Assembly (NCBI RefSeq): GCF_000621865.1
Contig: NZ_JHXE01000009.1
Coordinates: 124,001 to 188,000, forward strand
Origin: Pseudobutyrivibrio sp. MD2005
Lineage (GTDB): Bacteria; Bacillota; Clostridia; Lachnospirales; Lachnospiraceae
Length of the DNA stretch: 64,000 nucleotides
Direction: 5' to 3'
Part shown: positions 35,720-46,494 of the stretch, in pieces
Numbering within the stretch: the stretch's first letter is position 1
Layout of the letters: each line of letters opens with the position of its first letter
Notes under the pieces: generated by a model
The model's database searches: none
Seen by the model: only the letters and a program-made list of their open reading frames with translations
Told to the model about the DNA's origin: nothing
Position numbers and translations under genes: made by a program

Positions 35720-36481
35720 ATGACAAAAGCAGTTATGCACGGCTGTAACGGCCACATGGGAAGAGTTATTACTGATTTGTGTAAGGCAGATAGTGATATC
35801 GAGATAGTAGCAGGTGTCGATAAATTCAAAGATGTCGCTAATGACTATCCAGTATTTGATACAATAGAAGATGTAAATGTTGATTTTGACGTAATCATCG
35901 ATTTTTCAAATGCTGCAGCTGTTGATGGGCTTCTTGACTTTTGCGAGAAAAACAATAAGCCAGTTGTATTATGTACAACAGGTTTGTCAGACGATATGAT
36001 TGCCCACGTAGATACAGCTAGTAAGAATGTTGCAGTGCTTAGATCTGCTAACATGTCACTTGGTATCAACACATTATTTGATTTATGCAAGAAGGCTACT
36101 CAGGTTTTTGCAGATGCAGGATTTGATATTGAAATAGTAGAAAAGCATCACAATCAAAAACTTGATGCTCCTAGTGGAACAGCGCTCGCTCTTGCAGATG
36201 CATGTAATGATGCCTTAGATGAGAAATATGAATACTGCTATGGACGTGCAGACAGAAGAGAAAAGAGACCAACAAATGAAATCGGTATTTCAGCTGTTCG
36301 TGGTGGAAATATTGTTGGTGAGCACGAGGTTATTTTTGCGGGACTTGATGAAGTTATTACAATCAAGCACACAGCATATTCAAAGAGTGTTTTTGCAAAG
36401 GGCGCAGTAGAGGCAGCAAAATATTTAGCAGGAAAGCCAGCAGGCTTATATGATATGAAGCAGGTAATTGCAGATAAATAA
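35720..36481 (+). CDS. dapB: 4-hydroxy-tetrahydrodipicolinate reductase
   Basis: 253 residues. It reduces the DapA product with NAD(P)H in diaminopimelate/lysine synthesis. Motifs: the Rossmann GCNGHMGRV at 7-15, CTTGLS, the active-site EKHHNQKLDAPSGTAL, and RGGNIVGEHEV. I choose the ATG at 35720, which has AAGAGG eight bases upstream, over an in-frame GTG nine bases earlier. Unlike dapA it has no riboswitch in front. A hydrolase gene follows 33 bases downstream. Confidence 0.95.
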   Translation: MTKAVMHGCNGHMGRVITDLCKADSDIEIVAGVDKFKDVANDYPVFDTIEDVNVDFDVIIDFSNAAAVDGLLDFCEKNNKPVVLCTTGLSDDMIAHVDTASKNVAVLRSANMSLGINTLFDLCKKATQVFADAGFDIEIVEKHHNQKLDAPSGTALALADACNDALDEKYEYCYGRADRREKRPTNEIGISAVRGGNIVGEHEVIFAGLDEVITIKHTAYSKSVFAKGAVEAAKYLAGKPAGLYDMKQVIADK

Positions 36482-36514
36482 TTGCAAATCCTGTAGATAC
36501 GGAGAGGGAAACTT

Positions 36515-37171
36515 ATGTATATTCAGCTCAATTCACAAATAATATGTTATGAAAAGACCGGCGAGGGGGCGCCGGTTATTCTTATACATGGAAATAAAGG
36601 CGATCATCACACTTTTGATGAGCTGGCTGAAACAATGAGCAGAGAGCATACTGTTTATGCAATGGATTCCAGAGGCTATGGAGAAAGCGCTACACCAAAA
36701 GAGTACCACTATGCTGATATGGCAAATGATGTAATCAATTTGATAAATGCATTAGATATTGAAAAGCCATATCTGGTGGGATTTTCTGATGGAGGGATAA
36801 TTGCTCTTCTTGTGGCAATAAAGGCTAGCGACTTGTTATCTGGAATTGTGTGCTGTGGAGCAAATCTTAATCCAGCAGGTATTCATCATAGAGATTTAAG
36901 GGAAATGAAAAAAGAGTATAAAAAGACTAATGACCCAAAAACTCTTATGATGTTAGTTGAGCCGGATATAACACCAAGCGATTTACAGGCCATTTCAGTT
37001 CCAGCCCTAATAATAGCTGGTGATGATGATTGCATTAAGGAAAAAGAAACAAAAAAAATTGCAGCTAATATTAGAGAAGCCAAGCTATTGATTCTTGAAG
37101 GGGAGAATCATTTTAGCTATATAGTAGGAACAGATAAGCTATACCGCTACATTAGAGGCTTTTTGGGGTGA
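36515..37171 (+). CDS. Alpha/beta hydrolase
   Basis: 218 residues, cytoplasmic. The fold is shown by the oxyanion region HGNKGDHHTF, the DSRGYGES segment, the nucleophile elbow GFSDGG (Ser of G-x-S-x-G), a C-terminal Asp in AGDDDCI, and His in EGENHF. The triad is therefore complete. Substrate unknown; members of this group hydrolyse esters, lactones or acyl groups. It lies just behind dapB with RBS GGAGAGGG, perhaps co-transcribed. Confidence 0.85.
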   Translation: MYIQLNSQIICYEKTGEGAPVILIHGNKGDHHTFDELAETMSREHTVYAMDSRGYGESATPKEYHYADMANDVINLINALDIEKPYLVGFSDGGIIALLVAIKASDLLSGIVCCGANLNPAGIHHRDLREMKKEYKKTNDPKTLMMLVEPDITPSDLQAISVPALIIAGDDDCIKEKETKKIAANIREAKLLILEGENHFSYIVGTDKLYRYIRGFLG

Positions 37172-37282
37172 AAGAAATGCTTGTTTTTGTGTCTCTCACG
37201 TGATAGAATTGTTATAAATTTGTGAATAGATGTAAAATGCTGTTCATATGTAACGGTCGTCATTTAGCGAATAGAGGAGACT

Positions 37283-38884
37283 ATGACACAGAATCAGAGT
37301 AATAGGTTACCAGTAGTAGCCAAAGTGAATATTGTTATTATAGTTGCTGCAGTATTGTTTTTAGTATTGTGTTATTTCAGTACTAGAGAAACAGCAGCAG
37401 TTTCGCTGACAGAATCTATCGAACCATTTGGCTGTGCCAACTTAGAGGATGGTTCAAGAGAGTATTTCCTTGATTTAAGGGATTACGATTATCATTATAC
37501 GGGAATTAAGTTTTATACATCACATCAGATTGTTACTGTCTACAATGCAGGCAGAGAAATATATTCATTTAATAAAACAGGAGGAGCTTTTACTTCAACC
37601 ACTGGTTCAAATTGGAACTTCATACCGGTTAACGAAAGAATGATTCAGATTGCTGTAATTATCAAGCCTATTTATGGAATAGTTGATAATCAGGTTCCAG
37701 AATTTTTCATAGGCAGTGCATATCAAATGTACGACGAAGTTATGATTGCATCCATGCCTAGGTTTATAGTCAGCTTACTCATTGTCATCATGAGTATATT
37801 GCTTTTTGTTTATTATTATCTAATGCATGAAAAGCAAAAGCTTACAAAAGAATTATTGCATTTAGCATGTTTCTCTCTATTTTGTGGAATATGGTCTTTG
37901 AACGAGACAGATGTTACATTGTTATTATCAAGTAATAAAATTGTGGATTCAATCGTTCCTTACTTATGTTTGATGCTTGTTATTCCACCGTTTATACAGT
38001 TTTTTGACAGTTATCTTAGTATTAATTGTAGTCATGTTAAAAAATATATAATCTGGGCATCACTAGTTCAGTTTGTAGTGCTCACGACACTGCACTTTAT
38101 GAAGATTGCAGAGTTCAGAGAGACACTTATAATAATGCAGGTTATGCTTATTATTGCTTCGCTTTATATGGTGGCTGGTGTGATTGGCCAGATTGTCATG
38201 AAGAAGTACTCTAGACGTCTAGAAATATGTGCTATCGGTTTGAGCTTATTTATGATGACTATAATTGTAGATGTTGTTCAATACTACACTAAAAAGGGTG
38301 ATGCCGATAGAACTGGTCGTTATGTATTCTTGATTTTCATCTTCTTGATAGCATGGGATATGATAAAGGAAGCCAATGAAGTTATTGAGAAGGGAAAAAG
38401 AGCTAAGCAGCTTGAAATCTTTGCTCTTACAGATAGCATGACAGGTCTTCTTAATCGAAATGCCTTTGAAAGTCATGCAAAATCAGCAGATAGCTTAGAC
38501 GGAGTAATCGCTGTTGTTGCTGATGCAAATGGATTGAAATATTGCAATGATACATTTGGACATGAAGCCGGCGATGAGTATATTACATTAGTGGCCGATG
38601 TTTTCAATGATGTATATGGAAAGTACGGCAATTGCTATAGAACAGGTGGAGACGAATTCTGCTGCATTATACAGGAAAGCAATCAGGTGAATATCGAGCG
38701 CCTTAGAAAGATGTTCCTTACAAAGATTCATACGGCAGATTTGGAAGGTGGCCATGAATATAATATTGGTGTTGCCATTGGTGATGCCTGCTACGATTCA
38801 AAAGTAGATGGCGATTTCCGCTCGCTGGTAAAACGTGCAGACGCATGTATGTATGAAAATAAACGTTTAAGCAAAACATCTTAA
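37283..38884 (+). CDS. Membrane diguanylate cyclase
   Basis: 533 residues. One membrane segment near 15-32 and an extracytoplasmic domain of about 120 residues precede seven membrane segments (about 157-360), similar in layout to 7TM-DISM receptors. A GGDEF domain follows (about 378-530) with GGDEF at 455-459. No RxxD inhibitory site is present at the usual place, unlike the cyclase at 4.3 kb. It probably makes c-di-GMP in response to an external ligand. A promoter-like pair TTGTTA and TAAAAT, spaced 18, lies about 50 bases upstream. A terminator follows. Confidence 0.9.
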   Translation: MTQNQSNRLPVVAKVNIVIIVAAVLFLVLCYFSTRETAAVSLTESIEPFGCANLEDGSREYFLDLRDYDYHYTGIKFYTSHQIVTVYNAGREIYSFNKTGGAFTSTTGSNWNFIPVNERMIQIAVIIKPIYGIVDNQVPEFFIGSAYQMYDEVMIASMPRFIVSLLIVIMSILLFVYYYLMHEKQKLTKELLHLACFSLFCGIWSLNETDVTLLLSSNKIVDSIVPYLCLMLVIPPFIQFFDSYLSINCSHVKKYIIWASLVQFVVLTTLHFMKIAEFRETLIIMQVMLIIASLYMVAGVIGQIVMKKYSRRLEICAIGLSLFMMTIIVDVVQYYTKKGDADRTGRYVFLIFIFLIAWDMIKEANEVIEKGKRAKQLEIFALTDSMTGLLNRNAFESHAKSADSLDGVIAVVADANGLKYCNDTFGHEAGDEYITLVADVFNDVYGKYGNCYRTGGDEFCCIIQESNQVNIERLRKMFLTKIHTADLEGGHEYNIGVAIGDACYDSKVDGDFRSLVKRADACMYENKRLSKTS

Positions 38885-38892
38885 AAATAAAG

Positions 38893-38921
38893 ATGAGCTA
38901 GCAAGTGCTAGCTCATTTTTT
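38893..38921. terminator. Bidirectional terminator
   Basis: ATGAGCTAGCA (38893-38903) pairs with TGCTAGCTCAT (38906-38916), followed by T on the plus strand. It separates the cyclase from a convergent small gene. Confidence 0.85.
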
Positions 38922-39183
38922 AATGTACATCGGTATTATTCATCCACTCAACGATGGTATCCATTCCCTCCTCAGTGAATGGCGCAGTCATAATCAGCTT
39001 CTGATCATCAGGAGTGTTCTCAGAACTAAATGGGCCCTTCCAAAGAGAAGCTTTAAATAAAGGTTCCTCGGCGCCCTCTTCCTGATACTTTTCAATTTTA
39101 AAACACTTATTTCCGTCGCTCCCGGTGAAAGAAGGAGCTTTTTTGTAATATCCAATTGGTAATAGTCTTTTTCGTTCAATCAT
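38920..39183 (-). CDS. Small hypothetical protein
   Basis: 87 residues, acidic, no membrane segment or signal; family not recognised. The segments ERKRLLPIGYYKKAPSFTGS and LWKGPFSSENTPDD suggest a compact soluble domain. The ribosome site before the ATG at 39183 is weak. Its stop overlaps the T tract of the cyclase terminator. It is a short single gene; a shadow frame in the same place (38994-39179) looks less protein-like. Confidence 0.6.
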   Translation of the reverse strand: MIERKRLLPIGYYKKAPSFTGSDGNKCFKIEKYQEEGAEEPLFKASLWKGPFSSENTPDDQKLIMTAPFTEEGMDTIVEWMNNTDVH

Positions 39184-39211
39184 ATGTCTATTTTAAAGAA
39201 ACTGAAAGACT

Positions 39212-39239
39212 TTGTCACTAAAGAATGATAAAATAAAAT
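39212..39239 (+). promoter_or_regulatory. Possible promoter of the PI-PLC-like gene
   Basis: TTGTCA (39212-39217) and TAAAAT (39234-39239), spacing 16, about 68 bases before the ATG. Confidence 0.45.
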
Positions 39240-39306
39240 TAATATTTATAATAGTATTAGGAATATAATCATTCTTGAAACTTGCTAGAGTTATACGGGG
39301 GCACGA

Positions 39307-40323
39307 ATGGAAAAAGGAAAAATTTTTAGAATTGTTTGTGGCATTATGATTGCTATAATTGTTGTCATTTTAGTAGCATTGTTTGTTAGTGATGACAATT
39401 CTAATCCAAATGCAGACATTGATTTGAATGTTCCATATGCTGATACAGCATCGTGGATGGAGCATATTTCAGATGACGCATATCTATCGGAAATCACTAT
39501 CCCAGGCACGCACAATAGTTGCGCTAGAAACATTAGCCTTGGATATTCAAAGCGTTGCCAGGATACCAGCATTTCAGAGCAGCTCAATAATGGCTATCGC
39601 TATTTAGATCTTAAGGTAGCCATGGATGAGACAGAAAACGGTAATAGAATTAAGCTTGTTAATGGCACTTCTAATTGCTATGCTTCAGGCGAGTTTTTCT
39701 CTGATTATCTGTATTTTGATGATGTGTGTCAGGATATTTACAAGTTTTTGCAGGAGCATTCTACAGAAACAGTTATTGTGAGCATCAAGATAGAGGATGA
39801 GGACCATGAAGTAGCAGATGTTGAAAAGCTTCTTGTAGATGAGATTCAGGCTAATCATGATTACTGGTACACAGAGGAAGAAATCCCTACCTTGGGAGAT
39901 GTCAGAGGTCGCGCAGTTCTTGTTTCAAGATACGAGGATAAAGCTGCAACAGGTGTCGTGGGAATTAATATGATATGGACTGAGCATGATAATAAGGTTC
40001 CTGCAGATATTCCTTATGAGCTTTTTGTTTATGATGACTATAGAGTGTGGGTTCAGGACAGATACAAATATTCAGTTGAGGATAAATACGAAGCTGTTGT
40101 AGATGGTCTTGAAAATTGCGAAGCAGATGAAAACACTCTGTTCCTTAATTTTATCAGCACAAATGGAGATGGTCTTATTGGACACCCACTTGGATATGCT
40201 AAAAACCTTAACGAATTACTGATGGATTATGACTTAAAGGACAATACAAGCTATGGAATTATAATCGTAGATTTTGGTGATTCTAATCTGGCAAGACATA
40301 TATATTACACAAATTCGTTTTAG
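39307..40323 (+). CDS. PI-PLC X-domain-like membrane-anchored protein
   Basis: 338 residues. Residues 8-27 form an uncleaved signal/anchor helix, so the domain is extracytoplasmic. The X-domain core is clear: ITIPGTHNS with the first catalytic His (69), YRYLDLKV, FLQEHSTETVIVSIKIE and a C-terminal NFISTNGDG. The second catalytic His, expected where LVNGT stands, is Asn119, so ordinary phosphatidylinositol cleavage is doubtful. Substrate and activity are unknown. The ATG lies after GGGGGCACGA. Confidence 0.82.
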   Translation: MEKGKIFRIVCGIMIAIIVVILVALFVSDDNSNPNADIDLNVPYADTASWMEHISDDAYLSEITIPGTHNSCARNISLGYSKRCQDTSISEQLNNGYRYLDLKVAMDETENGNRIKLVNGTSNCYASGEFFSDYLYFDDVCQDIYKFLQEHSTETVIVSIKIEDEDHEVADVEKLLVDEIQANHDYWYTEEEIPTLGDVRGRAVLVSRYEDKAATGVVGINMIWTEHDNKVPADIPYELFVYDDYRVWVQDRYKYSVEDKYEAVVDGLENCEADENTLFLNFISTNGDGLIGHPLGYAKNLNELLMDYDLKDNTSYGIIIVDFGDSNLARHIYYTNSF

Positions 40324-40354
40324 AATATAAAGAAAGTTTTTAGGAGGATATTGT

Positions 40355-40603
40355 ATGGAGAATTATTTAGAGAAGGACATTAATCCGATATTGCTTGAGT
40401 TCCTTGATTTGGATTCCTTTGAAGAAAAATACAAGCTCTTAGTTGCAACACCTATAATGGATTTTGATGATTTGCTAATTGACAATATGGCATCATCTAT
40501 TGATGTCGTAATTGATGATGGCGATATTGATAGCAGAGTTCAGGAACTTAAGGTATGTGTTAGAACGCGAGCTAAATACGAAACAACTAGATTTCGTAGG
40601 TAA
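40355..40603 (+). CDS. Small hypothetical protein
   Basis: 82 residues, strongly acidic in the middle (DFDDLLIDNMASSIDVVIDD) with a basic tail (RTRAKYETTRFRR). No recognised family and no membrane segment. A good AGGAGG site precedes the ATG, and it follows the PI-PLC-like gene by 31 bases, so it is probably co-transcribed with it. Confidence 0.65.
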   Translation: MENYLEKDINPILLEFLDLDSFEEKYKLLVATPIMDFDDLLIDNMASSIDVVIDDGDIDSRVQELKVCVRTRAKYETTRFRR

Positions 40604-40670
40604 TTATCTGAATATTTAGTGTTGTAAATTTCAACAAAATATTATCTTTGAAATTTTGCAAATCTACAAA

Positions 40671-40707
40671 ATTATGGATACCCTCTTTACAGAGCGGTAT
40701 CCATAAT
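40671..40707. repeat. Long perfect hairpin, possible terminator
   Basis: ATTATGGATACC (40671-40682) pairs with GGTATCCATAAT (40696-40707), continued inside by CTCT with AGAG. There is no T run on the plus strand; on the minus strand it runs into ATTTTG. It sits between the 82-residue gene and the antiterminator leader. Confidence 0.7.
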
Positions 40708-40732
40708 GTAAAGTATGTGCATAACTTAATTC

Positions 40733-40827
40733 GGATTGTTACTGCGCTATAGCAGGCAAGACTGAATCATAACCGGAGGGCCTAATAGGAGGCCTGTATT
40801 CTTGGTATGGTTTGGTCATTTTTTTTT
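40733..40827 (+). promoter_or_regulatory. RAT antiterminator site with overlapping terminator (first)
   Basis: GGATTGTTACTGC (40733) with GCAGGC (40752-40757) fits the ribonucleic antiterminator (RAT) bound by BglG/LicT proteins. The terminator uses 40760-40774 (GACTGAATCATAACC) paired with 40804-40817 (GGTATGGTTTGGTC) through several G-U pairs, then a nine-base T run. RAT and terminator share bases near 40760 and so exclude each other. This controls the antiterminator gene itself. Confidence 0.85.
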
Positions 40828-40839
40828 GAGAATACACTT

Positions 40840-41670
40840 ATGAAGATAACTAAGATACTTAATAACAATGCTGCATTAGCAAAAGATGAAAATGAAAATG
40901 AAATAATATATACAGGCTGCGGCATATGTTTTCAGAAACGTGCTGGGGATGAGATTGACGAAAGTAAGATAGAAAAGACTTTCGTTATGGAAAAGTCTAA
41001 CGAGCAGTTCTTGCAGTTGGTATCTGAAATGCCTTATGAAGAGATTCAGGTTGCAGATGAAATCATTAAATATGCATCAGAAAAACTGGAAAAAAGATTG
41101 TGCAATAACATCTACATTACGTTAACAGATCATTTGGGATTTGCGATAGAACGAAGCAAAAGCGGAACATTCCTTAGAAATAAGCTTTTGTGGGAAATCA
41201 AAAACTATTATAAAGTTGAATATGATTTAGGGTGCCATGCACTTGAAATCATAAAAGAAAAACTTGGAGTTGAACTTCCGGAAGATGAGGCAGGATTCTT
41301 TGCTTTACACATCGTAAATGCAGAATTAGATGGAAACATTCATCACATCATGGAAGCTCCGGAAATCATAGATGACATAGTTAGTATTGTAAAATACACT
41401 TACAATAAAGATTTGGATGAGAATTCCCTTTCCTACGAAAGATTCATCACACATCTAAAATACTTTTTGCAAAGAGCAGAAAGAAATGCTTATTACGAGC
41501 CCGAAGCAGAGGGCATGTTTGAAATCATAAAAGAAAAATTTCCAGAAGCATATCGATGCGCATCCCGTATCAAAAGCTACATGGAGACCAAATTTCCAGA
41601 AAAATTAACAGATGAGGAAATGCTCTACTTAACAGTGCATATTGCTCGTATTACTGGAAGAAACAATTAA
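40840..41670 (+). CDS. licT: BglG/LicT-family transcriptional antiterminator
   Basis: 276 residues from the ATG at 40840; an in-frame ATG at 40807 lies inside the terminator and is rejected. Residues 1-55 are the RNA-binding CAT domain (MKITKILNNNAALA, FQKRAGDEID). Two PRD domains follow, with the phosphorylatable histidines in TDHLGFAIER, FFALHIVNAE, FITHLKYFLQRA and YLTVHIARIT. When beta-glucosides are absent, PTS phosphorylation keeps it inactive. Otherwise it binds RAT sites and allows readthrough. Sites before its own gene and before the PTS gene predict autoregulation and control of the operon. Confidence 0.93.
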   Translation: MKITKILNNNAALAKDENENEIIYTGCGICFQKRAGDEIDESKIEKTFVMEKSNEQFLQLVSEMPYEEIQVADEIIKYASEKLEKRLCNNIYITLTDHLGFAIERSKSGTFLRNKLLWEIKNYYKVEYDLGCHALEIIKEKLGVELPEDEAGFFALHIVNAELDGNIHHIMEAPEIIDDIVSIVKYTYNKDLDENSLSYERFITHLKYFLQRAERNAYYEPEAEGMFEIIKEKFPEAYRCASRIKSYMETKFPEKLTDEEMLYLTVHIARITGRNN

Positions 41671-41674
41671 CCAG

Positions 41675-43714
<2,040 letters not shown>

Positions 43715-43748
43715 GTACTAAATAGAAATCCAGTAATTTTGAAAGTGA

Positions 43749-45194
<1,446 letters not shown>

Positions 45195-45262
45195 TAGCAA
45201 TAATTGCAAAATGGATTATATGTAAGATTTTACATATTTTTCGGTAAAATAAATAAAAAGCG

Positions 45263-45291
45263 GGATTTGCGTTTTGCAAATCCTCTTTTTT
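45263..45291 (+). terminator. Rho-independent terminator after bglA
   Basis: GGATTTGC (45263-45270) pairs with GCAAATCC (45276-45283), then CTTTTTTTT. A TATAAT at 45296-45301, 17 bases after TTTGCA (45273-45278), may start the next transcript from within it. Confidence 0.85.
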
Positions 45292-45349
45292 TTGTATAAT
45301 AATTGCGTGTTGTTTATGTTTATCTATAGTGATTAGGAGGACATTTTTT

Positions 45350-46246
45350 ATGGCTATTGATCTTAAACAATACTTAGATCTTCCACATGGCGATATGCCA
45401 GGTGACAAGGTAGAAATAGGCGAGGAACACGTTAAAAAGGCTCTTGTAATTATGGACCCATTAATGGAGAAATTGGAGCCATTACTTGAGGGCGGCAAGG
45501 CAGTTATTGCTGTTTGCGGTGGCTCAGGTGTAGGTAAGTCAGAGACTGCATCTCTTATCAGTCACATGTTGAGAGAGCACGGCATTGGTGCTTACACTAT
45601 GTCAGGAGACAATTACCCTAGACGTATTCCTATGTACAATGATGCAGAGCGTCTTCGTATTTTCCGTACAGCAGGTGTTAGAGGCCTGGTAAAGAACGGC
45701 GAAGGTACAATGGAGCATTTCGATCTTCTTCGCAAATGGCAGGAAGAAGAGACAGATGCAGACAAGACTCATGTAGAGGAGTGCCCATGGGCAGCATCTT
45801 ATCTTGAGGCAGGACGCAAAGGCCTAGAAGGATACCTTGGAACTAAAAACGAAATTGATTTCGACGAAGTATCAAGTATTGTAAAGGCTTTCAAATCTGG
45901 CCAGAATAAAATCTACCTTAAGAGAATGGGTAGAACAGACTCCGAGCTTTGGTATGAGGAAGTTGATTTCTCAAACATTCAGGTTCTTGTAATCGAATGG
46001 ACTCATGGAAATAGCGATAATTACGAAGGAGTGGATATTCCAATTCTTCTAAACAGTACACCAGAGGAGACATTAGCTCATCGTAGAGCTAGAAACCGTG
46101 ATGGTAAGACTGATAGCGCATTTACCATGCTTGTTCTTGAACTTGAGCAAAACCTTTTGAAATCACAGGCTCATAAAGCTCAGATTATTCTTTCAAAAGC
46201 AGGCGAACTGCTTACATACGAGCAGTACGAAGCCTTAATGAACTAA
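45350..46246 (+). CDS. P-loop kinase of the uridine kinase/phosphoribulokinase type
   Basis: 298 residues from the ATG with TAGGAGG nine bases upstream. Walker A is AVCGGSGVGKSETA (about 55-68). SGDNYPRRIPMYND resembles the substrate-binding DNYY region of uridine kinases, and VLVIEWTHGNSDN is the probable second acidic strand. No tRNA- or DNA-binding parts. The C-terminal LLKSQAHKAQIILSKAGEL is helical. The following gene is a GH13_18 phosphorylase-like enzyme, so a sugar or sugar-derivative substrate is plausible, but I cannot name it. The stop codon overlaps a 16-bp palindrome (46246-46261). Confidence 0.75.
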   Translation: MAIDLKQYLDLPHGDMPGDKVEIGEEHVKKALVIMDPLMEKLEPLLEGGKAVIAVCGGSGVGKSETASLISHMLREHGIGAYTMSGDNYPRRIPMYNDAERLRIFRTAGVRGLVKNGEGTMEHFDLLRKWQEEETDADKTHVEECPWAASYLEAGRKGLEGYLGTKNEIDFDEVSSIVKAFKSGQNKIYLKRMGRTDSELWYEEVDFSNIQVLVIEWTHGNSDNYEGVDIPILLNSTPEETLAHRRARNRDGKTDSAFTMLVLELEQNLLKSQAHKAQIILSKAGELLTYEQYEALMN

Positions 46247-46330
46247 TTCGTATATACGAATAATAATTCTTGAGTTATTTAAATTATTAGAGGAGGCAGT
46301 AGGCATCAAGCTATAGTATTCGATGAGTCT

Positions 46331-46481
46331 GTAGCCGACAAGCTATTATTTTACTAAAGCGAGACGTGTTGTCGAGCTTAGTAAATATAATGCTTGTAGG
46401 CGTAACAGACGGACTACAATGCTTGTAGCCGTAACTGCCGGATTTTAGTAACAGGCGGACTTTAGTAACTGCCGGTCTACA
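46331..46481 (+). promoter_or_regulatory. Structured, repeat-containing leader of the GH13 gene
   Basis: A long stem pairs ACAAGCTATTATTTTACTAA (46338-46357) with 46378-46397. A second hairpin uses CGGACTACA (46410-46418) with TGTAGCCG (46424-46431). Overlapping these, a 17-base unit of type GTAACNGNCGGNNTNNA occurs at 46402, 46431, 46448 and 46465, the last three head to tail, and TGCTTGTAGSC occurs at 46391 and 46420. The ribosome site GTGGAGG follows at once. No riboswitch class is recognised. Confidence 0.65.
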
Positions 46482-46494
46482 GTGGAGGAATAAA

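Noticed and set aside
38994-39179. Alternative minus-strand frame overlapping the 87-residue gene
   Set aside because: TTG start without a ribosome site and less natural composition. The 38920-39183 frame reaches the terminator and is longer.
40807-40839. Earlier ATG for the antiterminator gene
   Set aside because: It falls inside the 3' arm and T run of the terminator and would precede the conserved RNA-binding domain start.
46246-46261. 16-bp palindrome ATTCGTATATACGAAT as an operator
   Set aside because: It is AT-rich and overlaps a stop codon, and no second copy or promoter is placed around it. Kept only as a note in the kinase entry.
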